64,000 bases of DNA, taken from contig OZ251574.1 of the NCBI GenBank assembly GCA_965243635.1, positions 3,782,001 to 3,846,000 on the forward strand. Direction: 5' to 3'. Both the position numbers and the translations under genes were made by a program. This document shows positions 55,941 to 63,840 of the stretch, piece after piece. The number at the start of each line of letters is the position of its first letter. The stretch's first letter is position 1. Under the pieces are notes generated by a model, which did not search any database, was not told the origin of the DNA, and saw only the letters and a list, made by a program, of their open reading frames with translations. Source of the stretch: Rs1 sp000416275. Its GTDB lineage: Bacteria > Pseudomonadota > Gammaproteobacteria > Pseudomonadales > Balneatricaceae.

Positions 55941-56135
55941 ATGAATGCGCTCGCTAAAACGACAGTCAGTCAGGCTGACATTAAAATAGAAATTAGTCAT
56001 GCCGAGTATATTTACTACATACGACAAGCAAGGCTGGAAAGATCTAAGACCTTTCATCAAATATTGGCAGCTGCTTTCTCATATTTCAAGAAACCGATTA
56101 TTTCCAAAAAAATAAAACCACCCTACAATCACTAA
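55941..56135 (+). CDS. Small conserved-looking protein, function unknown
   Basis: A 64-residue protein starting MNALAKTTVSQADIK, with GGAG 7 bp before the ATG. The frame is open 33 codons further upstream but without a ribosome binding site. The core SHAEYIYYIRQARLERSKTF with a following LAAAFSYF recalls short gammaproteobacterial proteins with a YxxxARxxRS pattern. The tail is basic (KKPIISKKIKPPYNH). It is divergent from a GcvA-like regulator and may be its target. Confidence 0.45.
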   Translation: MNALAKTTVSQADIKIEISHAEYIYYIRQARLERSKTFHQILAAAFSYFKKPIISKKIKPPYNH

Positions 56136-56300
56136 ACAGACCATCGGACATATTCAATATTGCGAAGTATTGATAGACGCCGCTTTAATGCCTGGAAAAA
56201 TACGCGACCTATCTAAGGAGCCTCTGAACAACAGAGTCTTTACCGAAAATCTAAACATTGAAGAAGTGCGGAGTTAGTGAATACGGAGTATGTGATCAAT

Positions 56301-56482
56301 ACAGAGCTCTGCATAACGTTGCGAGCAAAGATAAGGCAAGGCAAAACCCGGCGAGATGGCAGAGTCAGTGTGCCCTCCTCTATGGGTATTACTAGTGTAA
56401 ATACGCATATTGAGCCGGTTTTTAACGCCGTGTTACCGAGCGCAGTTATCATACCCGTTGGGTAAGTTATGCAGAGCTCTCC
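56301..56482 (-). repeat. Family B repeat, copy 6
   Basis: A 182-bp element in reverse orientation with AGAGCTCTGCATAAC and GTTATGCAGAGCTCT termini and the 3-bp duplication AAT. It ends 8 bp beyond the amt stop codon. Confidence 0.9.
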
Positions 56483-56490
56483 AATAAAAA

Positions 56491-57699
56491 TTATTCCTTA
56501 TAACTAGCTTCAATTTTGTGAATACTTAAATCTGCTCCGATAAACTCTTGCTCTTCAGTCAATCTTAAACCCGCGACAATTTTGACTAGCCCATAGATAA
56601 TATAGCCACCAACAAAAGCACAAATCACGCCCAATAGACTACCAATTAACTGCGACATAAAGCTTACTCCACCCATTCCAGCAAATGTTTCAAGACCAAA
56701 AACACCCGCGGCTATACCTCCCCACAAACCACATACGCCATGCAGGGGCCACACCCCTAACACATCATCGATCTTCAGTTTTCTCTGCTGCAAGATAAAC
56801 AGCCACACAAATAATGCGCCGGCGACCGCTCCGGTGACAAGTGCACCTAAAGGATGCATGACATCCGAGCCTGCACAGACCGCAACCAGCCCTGCTAATG
56901 GACCGTTATGGATAAAACCTGGATCATTTCTACCCATTATTAAGGCCGCAATTATTCCCCCAACCATCGCCATTAAAGTATTCATTGCCACTAGACCCGA
57001 TATACCGGTAATCGTTTGCGCTGACATAACGTTAAAGCCGAACCAACCAATCGATAGCAACCAGGCGCCCAGTGCTAAAAATGGGATATTTGACGGTGGA
57101 AAAGCCACTAATTTACCCTGTCGATATCTACCTTTGCGATTACCTAGCAAAATAATCGCGGCAAGTGCTATCCAACCACCCACCCCATGCACCACAATGG
57201 AGCCAGCAAAATCATGAAATGCGGCGCCGAAAGTGTTTTGCAACCAAGTTTGCACTCCCCAATTCCCGTTCCAAGCGATCCCTTCTATCATCGGATAAAG
57301 CAGTGCCACACATCCCGAAGCAGCGGTCAGTGCCGGCCAAAATTTAGCCCGCTCTGCAATCCCCCCAGAAATAATTGCCGGTATTGCCGCCGCAAATGTC
57401 ATCAAAAAGAAAAATTTAACCAAGCTGTAACCGCTGGCTTGGGAGAGCGTTTGTGCATCTGCAAAAAAGTGAATATCGTAGGCAATCCAGTAGCCTATAA
57501 AAAGATACACTAGCGCAGAAAAAGCGAAGTCGGTAATTATTTTAACCAGTGCATTGACTTGATTCTTATAGCGTACGGTGCCCACTTCAAGAAAGGCGAA
57601 GCCAGCGTGCATAGCAAACACCATAATTGCTCCAAACAAGACAAAAAATGTATCGGTACTTTTTACTAAATTATTCACTGCAATTGATAACTCTTCCAC
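56491..57699 (-). CDS. amt: Ammonium transporter
   Basis: Amt/Mep/Rh channel of 402 residues with about 11 helices. The pore histidines lie in AGSIVVHGVGGW and VWPLHGVCGLWGG, and ERAKFWPAL and GMGGVSF-type loops are present. A GGAGG-like ribosome binding site precedes the start. The usual PII partner glnK is not beside it; a family B copy sits directly downstream. A nitrogen-control-like site lies about 95 bp upstream. Confidence 0.95.
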   Translation of the reverse strand: MEELSIAVNNLVKSTDTFFVLFGAIMVFAMHAGFAFLEVGTVRYKNQVNALVKIITDFAFSALVYLFIGYWIAYDIHFFADAQTLSQASGYSLVKFFFLMTFAAAIPAIISGGIAERAKFWPALTAASGCVALLYPMIEGIAWNGNWGVQTWLQNTFGAAFHDFAGSIVVHGVGGWIALAAIILLGNRKGRYRQGKLVAFPPSNIPFLALGAWLLSIGWFGFNVMSAQTITGISGLVAMNTLMAMVGGIIAALIMGRNDPGFIHNGPLAGLVAVCAGSDVMHPLGALVTGAVAGALFVWLFILQQRKLKIDDVLGVWPLHGVCGLWGGIAAGVFGLETFAGMGGVSFMSQLIGSLLGVICAFVGGYIIYGLVKIVAGLRLTEEQEFIGADLSIHKIEASYKE

Positions 57700-57793
57700 A
57701 GATCCCTCCTGTTTAGATTTGATCTATAAATAGATGCCGACTGCAGAAGTCTCCCTCGCTACGACCCCATTTATGGATCCAAAAACTAGTTAT

Positions 57794-57811
57794 ATGCACC
57801 AAACAAGTGCC
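57794..57811 (-). promoter_or_regulatory. Possible NtrC or sigma-54 type site upstream of amt
   Basis: On the plus strand TGCACCAAACAAGTGCCA. The left half TGCACCA equals the NtrC half-site, and read on the minus strand TGGCAC followed 5 bp later by TGG resembles a -24/-12 promoter with an imperfect -12 element. Either would fit nitrogen control of amt. The match is partial in both readings. Confidence 0.3.
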
Positions 57812-57834
57812 ATCGTTTATGACTGACCCAACAT

Positions 57835-57850
57835 AGTGCGAAACTTCGCA
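57835..57850. promoter_or_regulatory. Palindrome upstream of amt
   Basis: GTGCGAA and TTCGCAC, perfect 7-bp arms with a 2-bp centre, about 140 bp before the amt start. It may be a regulator site. The rest of the 467-bp gap between amt and the divergent saccharopine dehydrogenase gene shows nothing else recognised. Confidence 0.35.
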
Positions 57851-58166
57851 CGGGCTAGACGAAAATAATGATTGATTCAATATTAGAAAATATAAAAGCA
57901 GTATTTGTGCCAACAACTTAAGAAAAATAATAAAGAGTGACAGCTCACGGTAATTGACTTTGAATATAGTTATTTATGAGTAAAACCTGCAAACCAAATA
58001 GACAGCTATAAATACTCTGTATATGCTGCTAGAAAATTAACTATCGACAAGGTGGCTCTGTGCTCTTGTCGCTGCGGTTGCACAGCTCAAACTCACGCTA
58101 GATCTGCAGCTAACCGCGCCCTGATAAGTAACATTTTATAAGCCCATCTATAAAACAGGATAAATC

Positions 58167-59231
58167 ATGTCAGTTCATCTTTGGCTACGTGCCGAAACAA
58201 AACCTATGGAAGAACGCACTGCGTTACCACCACAGCACGCCAAACAATTACTTGCAGCTGGCTTCACCATCACTGTTGAGCACTGCCCACAGCGAATTTT
58301 CGACATTGAAAGCTACCGCGAAGTTGGCTGTAATATTGCTCAAGCTCACAGCTGGCAGGACCAAGCACCTAAAGAAGCGATTATCCTAGGCTTAAAAGAG
58401 TTTAAAGCAGATGTCACTTTCCCACTGACTCACCGGCACATTCAATTTGCCCACGCCTATAAAGAGCAACTGGGCTGGAGAGAAGTGCTTTCAAGATTTA
58501 CTCGAGGAGAGGGGACTTTGTACGATATAGAGTTCCTAGTGGACGAGGCCGGTCGCAGAGTCGCAGCATTTGGCTACTGGGCTGGCTATAGCGGCTGTGC
58601 AGTTTCTGTGATGACTTGGATCGCCAAACAACAAGGTACAACCTTAGGTGCTTTGAGTTCCTTTGCCGATAGAAACGCACTCATTTCCCAGCTTAAATCA
58701 CAGTTAGATGCACTGCCTAACAGGCCTAAAATTATCATTATTGGCGCTAAGGGCCGCTGTGGTTCTGGGGCACTAGATCTGGCTAAGGCACTAGATTTAG
58801 AGGTTAGCCCTTGGGATGCTGCAGAGACCGCGAAAGGTGGACCATTTGAAGAAATATTTACCCATGATATTTTTGTCAATGCAGTTTTTATCCAACATAA
58901 AATTCCACCTTTTATCAGCAAACAAATGTTGGCAGAAAAAACCGGCGCTCTGCAAGTAATTTGCGATGTCAGCTGTGATCCTTTCGGCGACTACAACCCA
59001 CTGCCTATTTATACGAAATGTACTCAGTTTGATAAGCCGAGCATTTTATTGGAAAATAGTGCCAACGTAAGCTTAGTGGCCATCGATCACTTACCCTCTC
59101 TGCTGCCAAAAGAAAGCAGTGAAGACTTTTGCAATCAGTTAATGCCAACTTTGCAAGCTATTGATCAGATTGAATCTGGGGTATGGGGAAGAGCTAAAGC
59201 GACTTTTTTACAAAAATGTAGTTCCATCTAA
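58167..59231 (+). CDS. Saccharopine dehydrogenase (NAD+, L-lysine-forming type)
   Basis: A 354-residue enzyme of the LYS1 type that interconverts saccharopine and lysine plus 2-oxoglutarate. The N-terminal AlaDH/PNT-like domain starts LWLRAETKPMEERTALPP, with the catalytic Lys/His area in GLKEF and PLTHRHIQFAHAYKEQLGW. The NAD domain has IIIGAKGRCGSGALDLAK. The typical C-terminal CDVSCDPFGDYNPLP block is intact. AGGA precedes the ATG. No second saccharopine gene is nearby. The last 174 bp of this gene recur downstream as part of an IS array; the original copy is whole. Confidence 0.92.
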   Translation: MSVHLWLRAETKPMEERTALPPQHAKQLLAAGFTITVEHCPQRIFDIESYREVGCNIAQAHSWQDQAPKEAIILGLKEFKADVTFPLTHRHIQFAHAYKEQLGWREVLSRFTRGEGTLYDIEFLVDEAGRRVAAFGYWAGYSGCAVSVMTWIAKQQGTTLGALSSFADRNALISQLKSQLDALPNRPKIIIIGAKGRCGSGALDLAKALDLEVSPWDAAETAKGGPFEEIFTHDIFVNAVFIQHKIPPFISKQMLAEKTGALQVICDVSCDPFGDYNPLPIYTKCTQFDKPSILLENSANVSLVAIDHLPSLLPKESSEDFCNQLMPTLQAIDQIESGVWGRAKATFLQKCSSI

Positions 59232-59450
59232 CCTTCCAGCCCACCACTGGATTGATATATTGCAAGCCAATAATGAACGCCACTCCTTTGATGCAAGCAG
59301 TAAGGCGTTCAATAACTCTGGGCTAGAGTAGCTTCAATCTTAGCTATCTCAAGCCCAGATCATTATCCTAAATCAGATAATGGGACTCCCCCACACCGAA
59401 CATGTGGAGTAATATTCAAGTTACGACACAAAAATATTGGGAGTCCGAAA

Positions 59451-60488
59451 ATGCATAATACTAGAGTTGGCGTTGATTTAGCAAAAGATGTAATTCAAGT
59501 TTGTATCTACAGCAACCATAAGGTCATATCTAATACAGAAATGACAACGGCTGAGTTCTCTCTCTGGCTAGTGTGCTTTAAACCCACTTTTATTGTTTTT
59601 GAAGCTTGCGGTATGTCTAACTATTGGCTGCAAGCAGCTCGCAAGGCGGGCCATGATGCACGCCTTGTAAGTGCTAAGCTTGTCTCTCTCGTCAGACAAA
59701 ATCAAAAAACGGATGCGAATGATGCATTGGCTATTGTCCAAACCACTTTCTTACCGGATGTTAAATACATCTCTGGAAAGTCAATGGAACAGCAACAACT
59801 GCAGTCCATTAACCGTTTCAGAGATCTTGCTGATAAACAACACACCGCTTTACTGAACCAAATCTCAGCGTTATTGGCAGAGTTTAATATTAAAGCTTCT
59901 TACAAAACTCGTGGCCTAGGAGCTTTAATAAAAAGTACATTAGAAGATGCTGAAAACAACCTTACTCATGAGTTCAGAGAAGCCCTTAATGTCGCTTGGC
60001 AACAATGTTTGGTGATTAAACAGTCTCTCGATGCTTACAACCGCTGTTTGCTTAACTCGATTGAGCAACATGCAGAATGTAAAAGGCTACTCAAACTCGA
60101 AGGTGTAGGGGTTATCAATGCGATCAATCTGTATGTTGCTTTAGGGTGTTGTGATTTGGGCGTTTTCAAAAAAGGTAAAGATGCCTCAGCATGCATAGGT
60201 GTCACGCCTATCCAGCATTCATCAGGAGGAAAGGTTAAACTCGGTTCGATCGGAAAATCATCTAAGAACAGTAAACTGCGAAGTCAGTTGATTCTAGGAG
60301 CGATGTCGGCGGTACGGCAAATGGTAAAGAGGCCTGCTGTTACTAAAAAAGAAGCATGGGTCCAAGAGTTAGTAAAAAGAAGAGGCCAACGCTGCGCTGC
60401 TGTTGCTCTGGCAAATAAAACGATACGAACAGCGTTCGCCATGCTAACGAAAGATACGGAATACAAAGCGGAACTTATTGCTGGTTAA
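59451..60488 (+). CDS. IS110-family transposase (IS1111 type), copy 2
   Basis: Same 345-residue DEDD recombinase as the copy at 31984-33021: D9, E51, D88 and D91 of the RuvC-like domain and the C-terminal serine-containing domain are all present. The ribosome binding site GGGAG (59439-59443) lies inside a GGGAGTCC copy that can pair with the GGACTCCC of the left end. Confidence 0.95.
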   Translation: MHNTRVGVDLAKDVIQVCIYSNHKVISNTEMTTAEFSLWLVCFKPTFIVFEACGMSNYWLQAARKAGHDARLVSAKLVSLVRQNQKTDANDALAIVQTTFLPDVKYISGKSMEQQQLQSINRFRDLADKQHTALLNQISALLAEFNIKASYKTRGLGALIKSTLEDAENNLTHEFREALNVAWQQCLVIKQSLDAYNRCLLNSIEQHAECKRLLKLEGVGVINAINLYVALGCCDLGVFKKGKDASACIGVTPIQHSSGGKVKLGSIGKSSKNSKLRSQLILGAMSAVRQMVKRPAVTKKEAWVQELVKRRGQRCAAVALANKTIRTAFAMLTKDTEYKAELIAG

Positions 60489-60718
60489 TAGAGTAACGCA
60501 ACAAAGGGTTAAACAATAAAAATGCTAAATCGAAGATAAAAATCAGCGGATAAAATCAGTAAGTCACTAAGAGTCTAAAGCACGACAAATTTAGAACTCG
60601 ACATTCAGAATTGATCGTCCGTTCGCGTAAATATCAAAGAGCCTGGGTTCGCTACTCAATTAGAGCTCGTACATAAGTAAGCATTAAATTCTTCGAAATA
60701 CATTTTTACTGTTGACAA
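60489..60718 (+). ncRNA. Predicted seekRNA/bridge RNA region of IS1111-type copy 2
   Basis: A 230-bp non-coding stretch between transposase stop and sub-terminal repeat. Two short matches fit guide use. AATCAGT at 60554-60560, followed by TCACT, mirrors the A-repeat target (AATCAGTGACTTCACT). ACATAAGT at 60671-60678 equals the IS right end plus flank (60729-60736). The length and place fit the IS1111 group. The RNA itself is inferred. Confidence 0.5.
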
Positions 60719-60733
60719 GGGGGAGTCCACATA

Positions 60734-60907
60734 AGTGCCAACGTAAGCTTAGTGGCCATCGATCACTTACCCTCTCTGCTGCCAAAAGAAAGCAGTGAAG
60801 ACTTTTGCAATCAGTTAATGCCAACTTTGCAAGCTATTGATCAGATTGAATCTGGGGTATGGGGAAGAGCTAAAGCGACTTTTTTACAAAAATTTAGTTC
60901 CATCTAA
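60734..60907 (+). pseudogene. 3' fragment of the saccharopine dehydrogenase gene (array segment 2)
   Basis: Exact copy of the last 174 bp of the gene at 58167-59231, fused to the right end of an IS. It has no start codon. One base differs: the last Cys codon TGT is TTT (Phe) here. Confidence 0.93.
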
Positions 60908-61126
60908 CCTTCCAGCCCACCACTGGATTGATATATTGCAAGCCAATAATGAACGCCACTCCTTTGATGCAAGCAGTAAGGCGTTCAATAACTCTGGGCT
61001 AGAGTAGCTTCAATCTTAGCTATCTCAAGCCCAGATCATTATCCTAAATCAGATAATGGGACTCCCCCACACCGAACATGTGGAGTAATATTCAAGTTAC
61101 GACACAAAAATATTGGGAGTCCGAAA

Positions 61127-62164
61127 ATGCATAATACTAGAGTTGGCGTTGATTTAGCAAAAGATGTAATTCAAGTTTGTATCTACAGCAACCATAAGGT
61201 CATATCTAATACAGAAATGACAACGGCTGAGTTCTCTCTCTGGCTAGTGTGCTTTAAACCCACTTTTATTGTTTTTGAAGCTTGCGGTATGTCTAACTAT
61301 TGGCTGCAAGCAGCTCGCAAGGCGGGCCATGATGCACGCCTTGTAAGTGCTAAGCTTGTCTCTCTCGTCAGACAAAATCAAAAAACGGATGCGAATGATG
61401 CATTGGCTATTGTCCAAACCACTTTCTTACCGGATGTTAAATACATCTCTGGAAAGTCAATGGAACAGCAACAACTGCAGTCCATTAACCGTTTCAGAGA
61501 TCTTGCTGATAAACAACACACCGCTTTACTGAACCAAATCTCAGCGTTATTGGCAGAGTTTAATATTAAAGCTTCTTACAAAACTCGTGGCCTAGGAGCT
61601 TTAATAAAAAGTACATTAGAAGATGCTGAAAACAACCTTACTCATGAGTTCAGAGAAGCCCTTAATGTCGCTTGGCAACAATGTTTGGTGATTAAACAGT
61701 CTCTCGATGCTTACAACCGCTGTTTGCTTAACTCGATTGAGCAACATGCAGAATGTAAAAGGCTACTCAAACTCGAAGGTGTAGGGGTTATCAATGCGAT
61801 CAATCTGTATGTTGCTTTAGGGTGTTGTGATTTGGGCGTTTTCAAAAAAGGTAAAGATGCCTCAGCATGCATAGGTGTCACGCCTATCCAGCATTCATCA
61901 GGAGGAAAGGTTAAACTCGGTTCGATCGGAAAATCATCTAAGAACAGTAAACTGCGAAGTCAGTTGATTCTAGGAGCGATGTCGGCGGTACGGCAAATGG
62001 TAAAGAGGCCTGCTGTTACTAAAAAAGAAGCATGGGTCCAAGAGTTAGTAAAAAGAAGAGGCCAACGCTGCGCTGCTGTTGCTCTGGCAAATAAAACGAT
62101 ACGAACAGCGTTCGCCATGCTAACGAAAGATACGGAATACAAAGCGGAACTTATTGCTGGTTAA
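61127..62164 (+). CDS. IS110-family transposase (IS1111 type), copy 3
   Basis: Protein identical to the other three copies (345 aa, DEDD residues D9, E51, D88, D91). It lies 1676 bp downstream of copy 2. Confidence 0.95.
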   Translation: MHNTRVGVDLAKDVIQVCIYSNHKVISNTEMTTAEFSLWLVCFKPTFIVFEACGMSNYWLQAARKAGHDARLVSAKLVSLVRQNQKTDANDALAIVQTTFLPDVKYISGKSMEQQQLQSINRFRDLADKQHTALLNQISALLAEFNIKASYKTRGLGALIKSTLEDAENNLTHEFREALNVAWQQCLVIKQSLDAYNRCLLNSIEQHAECKRLLKLEGVGVINAINLYVALGCCDLGVFKKGKDASACIGVTPIQHSSGGKVKLGSIGKSSKNSKLRSQLILGAMSAVRQMVKRPAVTKKEAWVQELVKRRGQRCAAVALANKTIRTAFAMLTKDTEYKAELIAG

Positions 62165-62394
62165 TAGAGTAACGCAACAAAGGGTTAAACAATAAAAATG
62201 CTAAATCGAAGATAAAAATCAGCGGATAAAATCAGTAAGTCACTAAGAGTCTAAAGCACGACAAATTTAGAACTCGACATTCAGAATTGATCGTCCGTTC
62301 GCGTAAATATCAAAGAGCCTGGGTTCGCTACTCAATTAGAGCTCGTACATAAGTAAGCATTAAATTCTTCGAAATACATTTTTACTGTTGACAA
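62165..62394 (+). ncRNA. Predicted seekRNA/bridge RNA region of IS1111-type copy 3
   Basis: Repeat of the 3' non-coding region described for copy 2, with the same AATCAGT and ACATAAGT matches. Confidence 0.45.
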
Positions 62395-62409
62395 GGGGGA
62401 GTCCACATA

Positions 62410-62583
62410 AGTGCCAACGTAAGCTTAGTGGCCATCGATCACTTACCCTCTCTGCTGCCAAAAGAAAGCAGTGAAGACTTTTGCAATCAGTTAATGCCAA
62501 CTTTGCAAGCTATTGATCAGATTGAATCTGGGGTATGGGGAAGAGCTAAAGCGACTTTTTTACAAAAATTTAGTTCCATCTAA
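62410..62583 (+). pseudogene. 3' fragment of the saccharopine dehydrogenase gene (array segment 3)
   Basis: Second extra copy of the last 174 bp of the gene, with the same G-to-T change as segment 2. It lies between IS copies 3 and 4 and has no start. Confidence 0.93.
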
Positions 62584-62802
62584 CCTTCCAGCCCACCACT
62601 GGATTGATATATTGCAAGCCAATAATGAACGCCACTCCTTTGATGCAAGCAGTAAGGCGTTCAATAACTCTGGGCTAGAGTAGCTTCAATCTTAGCTATC
62701 TCAAGCCCAGATCATTATCCTAAATCAGATAATGGGACTCCCCCACACCGAACATGTGGAGTAATATTCAAGTTACGACACAAAAATATTGGGAGTCCGA
62801 AA

Positions 62803-63840
62803 ATGCATAATACTAGAGTTGGCGTTGATTTAGCAAAAGATGTAATTCAAGTTTGTATCTACAGCAACCATAAGGTCATATCTAATACAGAAATGACAAC
62901 GGCTGAGTTCTCTCTCTGGCTAGTGTGCTTTAAACCCACTTTTATTGTTTTTGAAGCTTGCGGTATGTCTAACTATTGGCTGCAAGCAGCTCGCAAGGCG
63001 GGCCATGATGCACGCCTTGTAAGTGCTAAGCTTGTCTCTCTCGTCAGACAAAATCAAAAAACGGATGCGAATGATGCATTGGCTATTGTCCAAACCACTT
63101 TCTTACCGGATGTTAAATACATCTCTGGAAAGTCAATGGAACAGCAACAACTGCAGTCCATTAACCGTTTCAGAGATCTTGCTGATAAACAACACACCGC
63201 TTTACTGAACCAAATCTCAGCGTTATTGGCAGAGTTTAATATTAAAGCTTCTTACAAAACTCGTGGCCTAGGAGCTTTAATAAAAAGTACATTAGAAGAT
63301 GCTGAAAACAACCTTACTCATGAGTTCAGAGAAGCCCTTAATGTCGCTTGGCAACAATGTTTGGTGATTAAACAGTCTCTCGATGCTTACAACCGCTGTT
63401 TGCTTAACTCGATTGAGCAACATGCAGAATGTAAAAGGCTACTCAAACTCGAAGGTGTAGGGGTTATCAATGCGATCAATCTGTATGTTGCTTTAGGGTG
63501 TTGTGATTTGGGCGTTTTCAAAAAAGGTAAAGATGCCTCAGCATGCATAGGTGTCACGCCTATCCAGCATTCATCAGGAGGAAAGGTTAAACTCGGTTCG
63601 ATCGGAAAATCATCTAAGAACAGTAAACTGCGAAGTCAGTTGATTCTAGGAGCGATGTCGGCGGTACGGCAAATGGTAAAGAGGCCTGCTGTTACTAAAA
63701 AAGAAGCATGGGTCCAAGAGTTAGTAAAAAGAAGAGGCCAACGCTGCGCTGCTGTTGCTCTGGCAAATAAAACGATACGAACAGCGTTCGCCATGCTAAC
63801 GAAAGATACGGAATACAAAGCGGAACTTATTGCTGGTTAA
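62803..63840 (+). CDS. IS110-family transposase (IS1111 type), copy 4
   Basis: The complete 345-residue transposase, identical to the other copies. The downstream non-coding end is only partly in the window. Confidence 0.95.
   Translation: MHNTRVGVDLAKDVIQVCIYSNHKVISNTEMTTAEFSLWLVCFKPTFIVFEACGMSNYWLQAARKAGHDARLVSAKLVSLVRQNQKTDANDALAIVQTTFLPDVKYISGKSMEQQQLQSINRFRDLADKQHTALLNQISALLAEFNIKASYKTRGLGALIKSTLEDAENNLTHEFREALNVAWQQCLVIKQSLDAYNRCLLNSIEQHAECKRLLKLEGVGVINAINLYVALGCCDLGVFKKGKDASACIGVTPIQHSSGGKVKLGSIGKSSKNSKLRSQLILGAMSAVRQMVKRPAVTKKEAWVQELVKRRGQRCAAVALANKTIRTAFAMLTKDTEYKAELIAG

Larger units (their letters stand above)
59377..60733 (+). mobile_element. IS110 family, IS1111-type insertion sequence (copy 2)
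   Basis: A 1357-bp element from ATAATGGGACTCCCCC to GGGGGAGTCCACATA. The sub-terminal inverted repeats GGACTCCCCC (59383-59392) and GGGGGAGTCC (60719-60728) start 6 and 5 bp inside the tips. AG stands on both sides. The left flank CCTAAATCAG is nearly the terminus of family A (CCTGAATCAG). This is the first copy of the array. Confidence 0.94.
61053..62409 (+). mobile_element. IS110 family, IS1111-type insertion sequence (copy 3)
   Basis: Second array copy, 1357 bp, the same sequence as copy 2 as far as I compared by eye. It is flanked by the 319-bp segments on both sides. Confidence 0.94.
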
